From: Streptomyces flaveolus
GTDB lineage: Bacteria > Actinomycetota > Actinomycetes > Streptomycetales > Streptomycetaceae
Direction: 5' to 3'
Assembly (NCBI RefSeq): GCF_000716535.1
Contig: NZ_JNWV01000010.1
Span: 186,001 to 250,000, forward strand
Length of the DNA: 64,000 nt
The position numbers were made by a program, and so were the translations under genes. The number at the start of each line of letters is the position of its first letter. Position 1 is the stretch's first letter. The notes below the pieces were generated by a model. The model saw only the letters and a program-made list of their open reading frames with translations. It was not told where the DNA came from and ran no database searches. Below are positions 17,159 through 24,561 of the stretch, piece after piece.

Positions 17159-17586
17159 TCAGCCGATCGTCACCCGGAAGACCTGGTCGGACCCGTCCGC
17201 CGCGCCTCCGTTGTCGTCACAGTTGGTGGTGGACAGCCACGATTGGTCGGCGCCCGGGACCGTGGTGACCGTGCGCAGCCGGCCGTAGGTGCCGGCGACG
17301 GAGCGGTCGCCCTCGCAGGTCGGCCAGCCGTAGTCGGCGCCGGGCTTGATCAGGTTGAGTTCGCCCTTGGAGCTGTTGCCGAACTCCGCCTCCCCTTGAC
17401 GTTGGTGTAGTCGACGAAGCCGCTGCCCGTGCACCCGGTGTGGTTGGTGGCCACGGTGCCCTGGGAGACACGGGCGTCCTCGGCCTGGCAGTCGGTGGCC
17501 TCGCTCGCGGTGCCCTGGCCCAGCGCGACGAGCGGCACGGCCAGGGCCAGGGAGACGGCGCAGGCCAGGATTCTGTCGCGTGTCAT
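17159..17586 (-). pseudogene. Deletion remnant: secreted CBM protein fused out of frame to the end of a PQQ-type sugar dehydrogenase
   Basis: From ATG 17586 there is a signal peptide (ILACAVSLALAVPLVALGQG) and the opening of a CBM35/CBM6-like domain (DCQAEDARVSQGTVATNHTG...FVDYTNVKG). Near base 17395 the sequence jumps, with a frame change, to the tail of a glucose/sorbosone-dehydrogenase-like protein: AEFGNSSKGELNLIKPGADY, GWPTCEG, ending QVFRVTIG at 17161. The six-bladed propeller core expected between them, well over 1 kb in relatives, is missing. The start overlaps the stop of the upstream glycoside hydrolase chimera (ATGA). The sequence at the junction reads GTCAAGGGGAGGCGG on the coding strand. 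The gene is non-functional as read. Confidence 0.75.
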
Positions 17587-19886
17587 GACTGCCCCCCTGG
17601 ACCGGCTGTTGACCGGGAGCCGTGGTCCTTCAGACCGGCCGCGACCAGCGCGTCGGCCTGTGCCTCGATCTTCGCCCCGGTCGGCTGCCGCCGCACGAGG
17701 CTCCAGCTGCTCCAGCCCATGGCGGGGCGCCGGGCCTGACCGTTGTCCGAGCGGACGTGCACGGCGGTCGCCGGGGTGGCGTACGACGTGCCGACCCAGG
17801 CCTCGTCGATCCGCAGCCGCTGGTAGCGGGTGGTGTCGGTGGCGGCGGCCCAGGTGGAGTCGACCTCCAGGCGGACGTACCGGGCGGTGGCGGCGGTCAG
17901 GTCGATGCCCTGGACACCGCGGGCGCTCGGCAGTCGGCCCGTCTTCACGGCACTCCCCCAGTGCGTGCCGTCGTCGCTGAGGAACACCTTGTACGCCTTG
18001 ATCCGGGCCGACTGCTCGGTGTCGGAGCGGGCGTAGGCGACGGAGTCCTCGCGCTGGTTGAGCCCCAGGTACCGCACCTTCTTCGCCGAGCCGAGGTCGA
18101 AGGTGAGGGTGACGGGCAGGGTCTTGCCGTTGTCCCAGTAGGTGCGGTGGTCGCCGTCGCCGGCGGCGGAGCCGGGGTGACCGCTCGCCGAGGCGCTCGC
18201 GGTCACGGTGACGCCGGACAGGATGCCCTGCCGGCCGGCCGTGGTCACCTTGAAGACGGTGTCGTACGGGTCCCAGGCGCCGAGCCCGGTGAGCGTGAGC
18301 ACACCGCCGGACTGCGACCAGGAGACCGCCTTGCCGGTACGGAGGTCGGTCACGGACGCGACGCGGTAGCCGTTGTCGCGGACGCGCAGGGTGCCGGTGC
18401 TGGGCGGGGTCAGGACGTGGACGTACTGGCGGTCGGGGTCGTCCTTGGCGACGGTGGTCACGCCGTGGGCGCCGTCGTTCCAGAAGCCGGGCTTGAGGCC
18501 GCCGTACATGTAGCCGCCGCCCTCGGTGCCGTGCAGGGACTCCCAGACCGGGTCGAGGTAGCTGTCCGCGAAGGTGTTGAAGGCCGCCTGGTTGGCCGGG
18601 AACTTGCCGTTGACCTGGGCGGTCTCGGCCATCAGGGCCTTCACCGAGGAACCGGCGTTGGTGATCAGCCGGCCGAGGGTGAGCCCCCGGTCGACCGCGG
18701 GATCGGATCCGTCGTACCACCACGCGCCGGTCGACGGCAGTTTGAAGTCCGCCTCGGTCAGGCGCGGCTGGGCGGTGTAGACGGCCTGCGGATAGTCGTA
18801 CGCGGGCGTCATCCCCGTCTTCTGCTCGTTGCTGATCATGTCCATGATCGGCGTGTCCTCGTTGTTGTTGCTCAGCGTGTAGGCGGGGCGCTTCTCGCGG
18901 ATCTGCTCGTAGAGCCGGTGGCTCTCCCAGTAGGCGTTGTCGTTGTCGATCCAGAAACCGCCGAGGTCCGGGTAGCGGTCCATGACCTCGAAGAAGTTGT
19001 CGTAGGAGAACCGGCCGAAGCCGTCGCGGGTGGTCAGGTCGACGTCCTCGCCCTTGTAGGCGGAGTACGCGACGGAGTCGAGCCATTCGTGGCCGCCCTC
19101 GGCGTGCCACTGGGGGTCGTCGGTCATGTAGAGGATGACCTTCATGCCCTTGGCCTTGGCGGCGCCTATCAGTTCGCCGAGGAAGTCCCGCTGGGTGGAG
19201 CAGGAGCCGGGGATCCTGGACGGCCAGGGGCGGGCGTAGCCCAGCCGGCTGTGGAAGGTCGCAAGGACGAGGTACTGCGTGTGCAGTTTTCTCGCCTCGT
19301 TCACCCAGTAGTCCGGCGTCCAGCCGCCGTTGGTGACGTCCTTCTCCCAGGCGGTGCAGCTCGTGTGGGCGGGCGCGGTGCGCAGGCCCCAGTGCAGGAA
19401 GAGGCCGCCGACGGAGGCGCGGAGGAAGGCCTGGCGGGAGTCGTCCGCCGCACGCAGGCGCACCGGCGTGGAGCAGTCCTGGCTGGAGCCGCTCGCCGAG
19501 ACCCGCAGGGCGCCGCCGGAAGTGGCGCGGCTGTCGCTCAGGCAGGAGCCGGTGACGTTCCGGAAGCCGATGTCGTGCGGGGAGCCGTCGCCCTTCTGGG
19601 CGGTGAGGCGGGTGAAGCGCAGGCCGCTCGCCGCGTCGGCGATGACGGCGGGGCGGCCGTCGTCGGCGGCGGGGGTGCCGTTGGTGGCGGGGGTGTCGTT
19701 GGTGGAGCCGTCGCCCCTGGCGCCGTAGTCGCGCACGTCGTAGACGGCGGCGGTCTGCCGCTGCGGGGCCGCGAGGGCCGACGGGTGGGCGAGTCCCAGG
19801 ACGACGGCGAGGACGCAGAGCACGACGGCCGCAGCCGGCCTTCTGCGCGCGCCCGGCAGGCGCGCCTGACGATTCGGCGAGTGCAT
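17583..19886 (-). CDS. Chimeric secreted glycoside hydrolase: GH28 pieces + GH29 alpha-L-fucosidase-type + discoidin domain + GH27 stub
   Basis: 767 residues in one open frame. Residues 1-40 are a signal peptide. Residues 48-67 (VYDVRDYGARGDGSTNDTPA) are the first strand of a GH28 polygalacturonase fold, and 72-140 (DDGRPAVIADAASGLRF...SGGALRVSASGSSQDC) are a GH28 C-terminus; the ~400-residue core is absent. From ~147 a GH29-type alpha-L-fucosidase domain follows (GGLFLHWGLRTAPAHTSC, YLGGFWIDN-type region GGFWIDNDNAYWE). An F5/8 type C domain follows near 570-680 (ASASASGHPGSAAGDGDHRT). Residues 719-756 (RPAMGWSSWSLVRRQPTG...) match the start of a GH27 alpha-galactosidase and stop abruptly. 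The GH29 core seems complete, so fucosidase activity is possible. Confidence 0.75.
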   Translation of the reverse strand: MHSPNRQARLPGARRRPAAAVVLCVLAVVLGLAHPSALAAPQRQTAAVYDVRDYGARGDGSTNDTPATNGTPAADDGRPAVIADAASGLRFTRLTAQKGDGSPHDIGFRNVTGSCLSDSRATSGGALRVSASGSSQDCSTPVRLRAADDSRQAFLRASVGGLFLHWGLRTAPAHTSCTAWEKDVTNGGWTPDYWVNEARKLHTQYLVLATFHSRLGYARPWPSRIPGSCSTQRDFLGELIGAAKAKGMKVILYMTDDPQWHAEGGHEWLDSVAYSAYKGEDVDLTTRDGFGRFSYDNFFEVMDRYPDLGGFWIDNDNAYWESHRLYEQIREKRPAYTLSNNNEDTPIMDMISNEQKTGMTPAYDYPQAVYTAQPRLTEADFKLPSTGAWWYDGSDPAVDRGLTLGRLITNAGSSVKALMAETAQVNGKFPANQAAFNTFADSYLDPVWESLHGTEGGGYMYGGLKPGFWNDGAHGVTTVAKDDPDRQYVHVLTPPSTGTLRVRDNGYRVASVTDLRTGKAVSWSQSGGVLTLTGLGAWDPYDTVFKVTTAGRQGILSGVTVTASASASGHPGSAAGDGDHRTYWDNGKTLPVTLTFDLGSAKKVRYLGLNQREDSVAYARSDTEQSARIKAYKVFLSDDGTHWGSAVKTGRLPSARGVQGIDLTAATARYVRLEVDSTWAAATDTTRYQRLRIDEAWVGTSYATPATAVHVRSDNGQARRPAMGWSSWSLVRRQPTGAKIEAQADALVAAGLKDHGSRSTAGPGGQS

Positions 19887-19895
19887 GACGACCCC

Positions 19896-20672
19896 TCAGA
19901 GGAGTTGGTAGCCGCGGAGGTTGGTGAGGAGCAGGTAGGTGTCCTGCAGTGAGCCGGAGGTGTCGCCGAGGGAGCGGTAGATGCCCCACTTGGGGCGGAC
20001 CCGGTCGGCCAGGAAGGTGTCCCCGGTCTTCGACTTGTCGAGGACCGTGGTGGAGCCGCTCTTGAGGATCCAGCGGACGGAACCGGCCGAGCCGTTGCCG
20101 ATCTTGATCTGGAAGTCCACGTCGGTCCACTTGTCGTGCAGCGGCTCCAGGTCGGCGCGGCCGACGAGGACGTCACCTTCGACGATCTTCAGTTCGATGG
20201 TCTGCCTGCCGTCCACCCGGCGCAGGGACTGCACGACGATCGGCGAGGAACCGGCGCCGGGCTGTTTCATCTGCATGATGTGCGTGAAGGTGGTGGTGGC
20301 CTTCAGGCTGCTGGGGATGTACATCGAGTAGGTGATCCGCCAGGTCTGGCCCTCGGTCCACTTCAGGTAGCTGCTGCCGCTCGTGCGCAGCCCGGTGACC
20401 TCCTGACGCTGGCGGTCGTCCGAGGTGTCCCGGTCGACCTTGTGCATGGTGAAGCGCCAGTTGTCGCCCGTGGCGTAGATGTGCGGGTGGCCGGCCGGGT
20501 GCGAGTCCGCGCGGTCGTCCTCGACGGTCTCGAAGGCTCCGAGCCCGTCGGAGCGCGCCGACGGTGACCACTTCAGCTGCCAGGACGCCGCGTGGGCGCC
20601 CGTCGCGGGGACGACCGCCGCCGCGGCACCGCCGAGCGCGGCTCCGAGCACCGCTCTTCTGGACGTGTTCAT
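19896..20672 (-). CDS. Tat-exported polysaccharide lyase-like protein
   Basis: 258 residues from ATG 20672 with AAAGGAG upstream. It opens with a twin-arginine signal (NTSRRAVLGAALGGAAAAVV, cleavage after AHA). The mature part resembles the heparin-lyase-like/Polysacc_lyase family of beta-jelly-roll proteins: YATGDNWRFTMHKVDRDTSD, RITYSMYIPSSL, IKIGNGSAGSVRWILKSG and PKWGIYRSLGD. Such proteins cleave acidic polysaccharides; the substrate here is inferred from the pectin-type genes around it. It is the only gene between 17159 and 20981 that appears undamaged, and it lies nine bases upstream of the chimeric GH28/GH29 gene on the same strand. Confidence 0.75.
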   Translation of the reverse strand: MNTSRRAVLGAALGGAAAAVVPATGAHAASWQLKWSPSARSDGLGAFETVEDDRADSHPAGHPHIYATGDNWRFTMHKVDRDTSDDRQRQEVTGLRTSGSSYLKWTEGQTWRITYSMYIPSSLKATTTFTHIMQMKQPGAGSSPIVVQSLRRVDGRQTIELKIVEGDVLVGRADLEPLHDKWTDVDFQIKIGNGSAGSVRWILKSGSTTVLDKSKTGDTFLADRVRPKWGIYRSLGDTSGSLQDTYLLLTNLRGYQLL

Positions 20673-20981
20673 GACACTCCTTTGTCTCGCAGTCGTTCGT
20701 TCATGATCAGAAAGGCCCCGAGGCCGTGGAAGTCGCCGGTGGCCCGGGCCCGGCCCGGCGTAGTACGCGTAGTCGCCGACGTTCGTGCCGACGCAGTGCG
20801 GCGGGGTGGGTGCGGTCCAGGCCGGGCGGCGCGGCGGCGGACGGCAGTCCGCGAGCGCGTACGCGGGCACGCCCGGTGCGGTCTCCACAGTGTGGCAACC
20901 AGGGCTTTGCCAGACCTTTTCATCCGATGTCTGCGCGCTGGAGGGTTCGGACCGATCCGGCATGGCAGGGCTCTCGTTCAT
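20673..20981 (-). pseudogene. Possible degraded end of a further secreted hydrolase
   Basis: On the minus strand two short coding-looking stretches lie in different frames: CVGTNVGDYAYYAGP (around 20745-20790) and, next to it, ATGDFHGLGAFLIMNERL ending at a stop near 20670. The second resembles the extreme C-terminus of GH88/GH105 unsaturated glycuronyl hydrolases (xGLGAFLLA...), which act in pectin degradation. No intact frame joins them and no start is convincing. Assignment to GH105 is tentative. Confidence 0.35.
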
Positions 20982-21177
20982 GTGGATGTACCCGCTTTCC
21001 TGAGGGTGGGGGATCCCAGAAGGGGGACAGCGGCACTGGTCAGGGCCGGTTCACATGTGTGCACCAGGTTCAGTCAGACGTCCGGTGGCGCGATACAGAG
21101 TCGCGGCACGGCGGTCACCGGTCAATGGTCCGGACCGAGAACGTCGGATGCATTTCCGGCCATTCTCTGCCCGGGAC

Positions 21178-21195
21178 ACTGACTCGCCGGTCAGT
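21178..21195. promoter_or_regulatory. Inverted repeat upstream of aldo/keto reductase
   Basis: ACTGAC (21178-21183) and GTCAGT (21190-21195) are separated by six bases. The arms share the ACTGAC core of the 15123-15138 palindrome but with wider spacing. The rest of 20982-21288 shows no coding signal. Confidence 0.35.
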
Positions 21196-21288
21196 TGCGA
21201 CGGATTCCGCGGTCAGGAATGCGAAGCGGGCCGTGATCGTTGACGATGGGAGTACCACCTTGTCGACAACCGAAGGATCAAGAGGCTC

Positions 21289-22125
21289 GTGAGCAGCAAG
21301 GTCCCCCCGATCATCCTCAACAACGGCGTCGAGATGCCCCAGCTGGGCTTCGGCGTGTGGCAGGTGCCGGACGACGAGGCCGAGCGGGTCGTCGCCACGG
21401 CGCTGGAGACCGGGTACCGCAGCATCGACACCGCTGCGATCTACGGCAACGAAGAGGGCACCGGCAAGGCCATCGCCGCCTCCGGCCTGCCCCGCGAGGA
21501 CATCTTCGTCACCACCAAGCTCTGGAACGGCGACCACGGTTACGACTCCACGCTGCGCGCGTTCGACACGTCGCTGGAGAAGCTGGGGCTCGACTACGTC
21601 GACCTCTACCTGATCCACTGGCCGCTGCCGTCCCGGGGCACGTCCATCGACACCTACAAGGCTTTCGAGAAGCTGCACGCCGACGGCCGCGTCCGTGCCA
21701 TCGGCGTCTCCAACTTCCTTCCCGAGCACCTGCGACAGCTGATCGAGGAGACCTCGGTCATCCCCGCGGTCAACCAGATCGAGCTGCACCCGCACCTCCA
21801 GCAGCGCGAGGCGCGCGAGTTCCACGCGGAGCAGGGCATCGCCACCGAGGCCTGGTCGCCGCTCGGCCAGGGCAAGGGCCTGCTGGAGGTGCCGGCGATC
21901 GTCGCCATCGCGCAGAAGCACAACCGCACCCCGGCCCAGGTCGTGCTGCGCTGGCACGTCCAGCTCGGCAACATCGTGATCCCGAAGTCCGTGACGCCGT
22001 CCCGGATCAAGGAGAACATCGAGGTGTTCGACTTCAGCCTGGACGACGAGGACCTCGCCGCGATCAGCGCGCTCAACGAGGACCGGCGCATCGGCCCCGA
22101 CCCCGCCACCTTCGACGTGGGCTGA
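21289..22125 (+). CDS. Aldo/keto reductase (AKR5/2,5-diketo-D-gluconate reductase-like)
   Basis: 278 residues from GTG 21289. The NADPH-dependent AKR tetrad is visible: Asp and Tyr in YRSIDTAAIYGNE, Lys in TTKLWNGDHG, and His in LYLIHWPLP. The cofactor-binding tail is IVIPKSVTPSRIKENIEVFDF. The fold is a cytosolic TIM barrel; the best-known relatives reduce 2,5-diketo-D-gluconate or broad aldehydes and ketones, so the substrate stays open. The ribosome site is AGAGG three to seven bases upstream. A very strong hairpin ends the transcript. Confidence 0.9.
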   Translation: MSSKVPPIILNNGVEMPQLGFGVWQVPDDEAERVVATALETGYRSIDTAAIYGNEEGTGKAIAASGLPREDIFVTTKLWNGDHGYDSTLRAFDTSLEKLGLDYVDLYLIHWPLPSRGTSIDTYKAFEKLHADGRVRAIGVSNFLPEHLRQLIEETSVIPAVNQIELHPHLQQREAREFHAEQGIATEAWSPLGQGKGLLEVPAIVAIAQKHNRTPAQVVLRWHVQLGNIVIPKSVTPSRIKENIEVFDFSLDDEDLAAISALNEDRRIGPDPATFDVG

Positions 22126-22160
22126 CCGCCGGACCCGAGCGCAACGCCCCGCACCACCCG

Positions 22161-22204
22161 ACACGGCCGCGCGCCCCGCACCCGAGCGGGGCGCGCGGCC
22201 GTGT
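22161..22204. terminator. Strong bidirectional hairpin terminator
   Basis: ACACGGCCGCGCGCCCCGC (22161-22179) pairs perfectly with 22186-22204 across a six-base loop: a 19-bp stem between the convergent aldo/keto reductase and monooxygenase-like genes. Confidence 0.85.
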
Positions 22205-22235
22205 CGTTGCTCGGCCTCCCGCGACGGCCCGCCGC

Positions 22236-22847
22236 TCAGTCGAGGCGCACGTCCGCGTGCACGACCTCGAACTCCTCCAGGCCGACCACGTCCGCGTGCG
22301 CCTTGGCCGACGCCGCGTGACGCAGGCCCGCGACGGCCGCGCGCGAGGCGGCCAGGGAGGCACGGTCGACGAACAGGGAGCCGGTCATGGCCCGTCCCCG
22401 TAGCCGGTCGATCAGGAGGGTGGTCTCGGCGAGTCCGGGCAGCGACTCGGACCTCGGCACCACCGTGGCCCGGAAGGTGTCGACGACCAGATCGGCGTCC
22501 CGTGGGTCGAACTCCATCCTGGTGATGCGCAGTCCGCCGCCCTGCCGCGGGTGCGTGACCTCATGGAGCACAGCGGCCTCGTAGTCGGCCACCGTCACGG
22601 TGCCGGCGAACGGCTCCAGCAGGCCCCTGCGCCGCTCGCGCATCACCTCGTCGCTGTTCCGCCGGGCCTCCTCCGTCTCCCACCAGCTCACCGTGAGGAG
22701 TTTGCCGAGTTCCCGGTCCGCGAACACGCCCGCGCCGCGGTACCCGGGGCGTTCCTCCAGCAGGTCCCGCCCCTCGCTGTTCACCGACCGGATGGCCGTG
22801 TCCAGCAGTGCCGGATCACCGGTCGCGTACACCGTACGGACGAACAT
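22236..22847 (-). CDS. Uncharacterized protein with ABM/dimeric alpha-beta barrel-like repeats
   Basis: 203 residues from ATG 22847, preceded by GGAGGTGA. The N-terminal half (MFVRTVYATGDPALLDTAI...RPGYRGAGVFADRE...TVSWWETEEARR) looks like an antibiotic-biosynthesis-monooxygenase/Dabb alpha-beta barrel unit. The second half (ITRMEFDPRDADLVVDTFRA...LPGLAETTLLIDRLRGRA) is a second, similar unit. Proteins of this shape often act as small cofactor-less oxygenases or heme/ligand binders; no catalytic residues can be assigned. It faces the aldo/keto reductase across the terminator. Confidence 0.6.
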   Translation of the reverse strand: MFVRTVYATGDPALLDTAIRSVNSEGRDLLEERPGYRGAGVFADRELGKLLTVSWWETEEARRNSDEVMRERRRGLLEPFAGTVTVADYEAAVLHEVTHPRQGGGLRITRMEFDPRDADLVVDTFRATVVPRSESLPGLAETTLLIDRLRGRAMTGSLFVDRASLAASRAAVAGLRHAASAKAHADVVGLEEFEVVHADVRLD

Positions 22848-23020
22848 GAGCCTCACCTCCGGGGGAAGGGGACCTCCGACAGCACCGGACACAACGTGCC
22901 ATATCCGTCTCGTCCAGTCTTACCGCCGACGGAACTCACCGCAATACGCACAGGTTTCGGCCGTTCGCAACCCCAGGGTTGACGGGAGCATGGCGAAGGG
23001 GTCACCGTGTACGGCACCCG

Positions 23021-23039
23021 GTAAGGAAACTTTCCTAAC
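23021..23039 (+). promoter_or_regulatory. CsnR-like (ROK repressor) operator before chitosanase
   Basis: GTAAGGAAACTTTCCTAAC is a palindrome with one mismatch (9-1-9), ending 15 bases before the chitosanase start. Actinomycete chitosanase genes are known to be controlled by the ROK-family repressor CsnR through a palindrome with an AGGAAA/TTTCCT core. Confidence 0.65.
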
Positions 23040-23054
23040 AGAAGGGTCCCCCAC

Positions 23055-23750
23055 ATGCGTTTCCGCACCCTCACCCTCGCCGCGGCCTCCGGCACCGCCC
23101 TGCTCGCCGCCGGCCTCCTGCCCGCGCACGCCTCCGCCGCGGCCTCCCCCAAGTCCGCCCAGGAGGGCACGGTCAGCGCCGCCGACCTGCTCGCCAAGGT
23201 GACGTCCTGTTCGCAGATCTCCAACGGCAAGTACCGGACGGACGAGGAGACGTCGGCCACGGTCCCCGTGTGCGGCAAGAACGGCGCCGTGTTCTGGAAG
23301 GCCGACATGGACATCGACTGCGACGGCCAGCGCACCACCAACTGCAACGAGGACCGCGACCCCTGGTACCAGGACGACACCGCCTTCCACCAGTCCGACG
23401 GCAAGCCGCTGAAGGCGGAGACCCTGCCGTACGTCGTCGTGCCCAGCACCAGCAGCATCTGGAACTACTCCAACGCCGGCATCAAGGGCGGCGGTGTGGT
23501 CGCCGTCATCTACAACAACAAGGTCGAGTACGCCGTCGTCGGCGACACCGGCCCCACGCAGATCATCGGCGAGGCGTCGTACGCCACCGCCAAGGCGCTC
23601 GGCATCGACCCGGACCCGGCCACCGGCGGCGCCGACTCGGGCGTGACCTACATCCTGTTCAAGAACTCCACGGTCTCCCCCATCGAGAGCCACAGCGCCG
23701 CGGTCTCCCTCGGGGACCAGCTGGCCAAGCAGTTCATCGCGAACAACTGA
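23055..23750 (+). CDS. Secreted chitosanase, glycoside hydrolase family 75
   Basis: 231 residues with a Sec signal peptide (RTLTLAAASGTALLAAGLLP...ASA). The mature domain carries GH75 signatures: VPVCGKNGAVFWKADMDIDC, DGQRTTNCN, TAFHQSDGKPLKAETLPYVV, VEYAVVGDTGPTQIIGEASY and SGVTYILF. Family GH75 enzymes hydrolyse internal bonds of chitosan outside the cell with an Asp/Glu pair; the Asp in KADMDIDC and the Glu in IGEASYA are the likely candidates. AGAAGGG precedes the start. The operator-like palindrome upstream points to derepression by chitosan oligomers. Confidence 0.92.
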   Translation: MRFRTLTLAAASGTALLAAGLLPAHASAAASPKSAQEGTVSAADLLAKVTSCSQISNGKYRTDEETSATVPVCGKNGAVFWKADMDIDCDGQRTTNCNEDRDPWYQDDTAFHQSDGKPLKAETLPYVVVPSTSSIWNYSNAGIKGGGVVAVIYNNKVEYAVVGDTGPTQIIGEASYATAKALGIDPDPATGGADSGVTYILFKNSTVSPIESHSAAVSLGDQLAKQFIANN

Positions 23751-23763
23751 GGTACGCGCCGGG

Positions 23764-24465
23764 TCAGTTGGGCTGGCCCAGCGGACGGATGACGACGGTG
23801 TTGACATCGACCCCGGCCGGCTGCCGGATCGCCCACACGACCGAGTCGGCGATCTGACCGGCGGTGAGGAGGTGCCCCGGGGGCAGGCTGCCGTAGCCGT
23901 CCCAGAACGGGGTCTCCACCCGGCCGGGGGCGACCAGCGTGACACCGATCCCGAACTCCGTGACCTGACGCCGGGTGTTCTCGGCGAGACCGGTCACCGC
24001 CCACTTGGTGGCGCCGTAGAGGTTGCCCGGAGTGTTCACGAACCCGGCCACGCTGCCGACGAGGACGATCCGGCCGCGGGTCTCCTTCAGCGCGTCGACG
24101 GAGGCGCGGATGAGGAGTGCGGGACCGAGGACGTTGGTGAGGACCATCTCGGTCCAGCCGGACGGGTCGCCCTCCGCCACGGTGTCATGGGTGGCGAAGC
24201 CGGCGTTGGCGACGACGGTGTCCAGCCGGCCGTACGCCTTGAGCGTGCGGTCGACCGCGTGCCGTACGTCGTCGTAGGCGGACGCGTCACCGGCGACCGT
24301 CAGCAGTCCCTCGGGATGTCCCAGGCTCTCGGCGAGATCCGCCAGCCGCTGTTCTCCGCGCCCGGTGACGGTGACCCGGTGTCCGGCGTCCAGGAGCTGC
24401 CGCGCCACAGCGGCGCCGATACCGCTGCCGCCGCCCGTGATGAGCGCGACCGGAGCGTCGTTCAT
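23764..24465 (-). CDS. SDR family oxidoreductase
   Basis: 233 residues of the classical short-chain dehydrogenase family. The cofactor motif TGGGSGIG is near residue 12, VANAGFA follows, and the catalytic Ser-Tyr-Lys appear in VGSVAG and YGATKWAV. Arg in VTGRGE after the second strand suggests NADP(H). The closest general annotation is an NADP-dependent YdfG-like 3-hydroxy acid dehydrogenase; the substrate is unknown. It converges with the chitosanase. Its promoter region carries a MerR-type operator with a 19-bp spacer, implying effector-induced expression. Confidence 0.9.
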   Translation of the reverse strand: MNDAPVALITGGGSGIGAAVARQLLDAGHRVTVTGRGEQRLADLAESLGHPEGLLTVAGDASAYDDVRHAVDRTLKAYGRLDTVVANAGFATHDTVAEGDPSGWTEMVLTNVLGPALLIRASVDALKETRGRIVLVGSVAGFVNTPGNLYGATKWAVTGLAENTRRQVTEFGIGVTLVAPGRVETPFWDGYGSLPPGHLLTAGQIADSVVWAIRQPAGVDVNTVVIRPLGQPN

Positions 24466-24510
24466 GAGGTCCCCCTGCGTTGTGTGTCTCCGGGTGTCGA
24501 AGACGCCCGG

Positions 24511-24541
24511 AGTCCATCACTTGGAGACCACTCGAAGTCAA
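24511..24541 (-). promoter_or_regulatory. MerR-type promoter for the SDR gene
   Basis: On the minus strand TTGACT (24541-24536) and TGGACT (24516-24511) form -35/-10 elements 19 bases apart. The spacer region holds the dyad ACTTGGAGACCACTCGAAGT (24519-24538, plus strand). Overlong 19-bp spacers with a dyad between the boxes are typical of MerR-family activation. No merR gene is nearby. Confidence 0.65.
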
Positions 24542-24561
24542 GCCCCGCCCGACCGGGAGGA

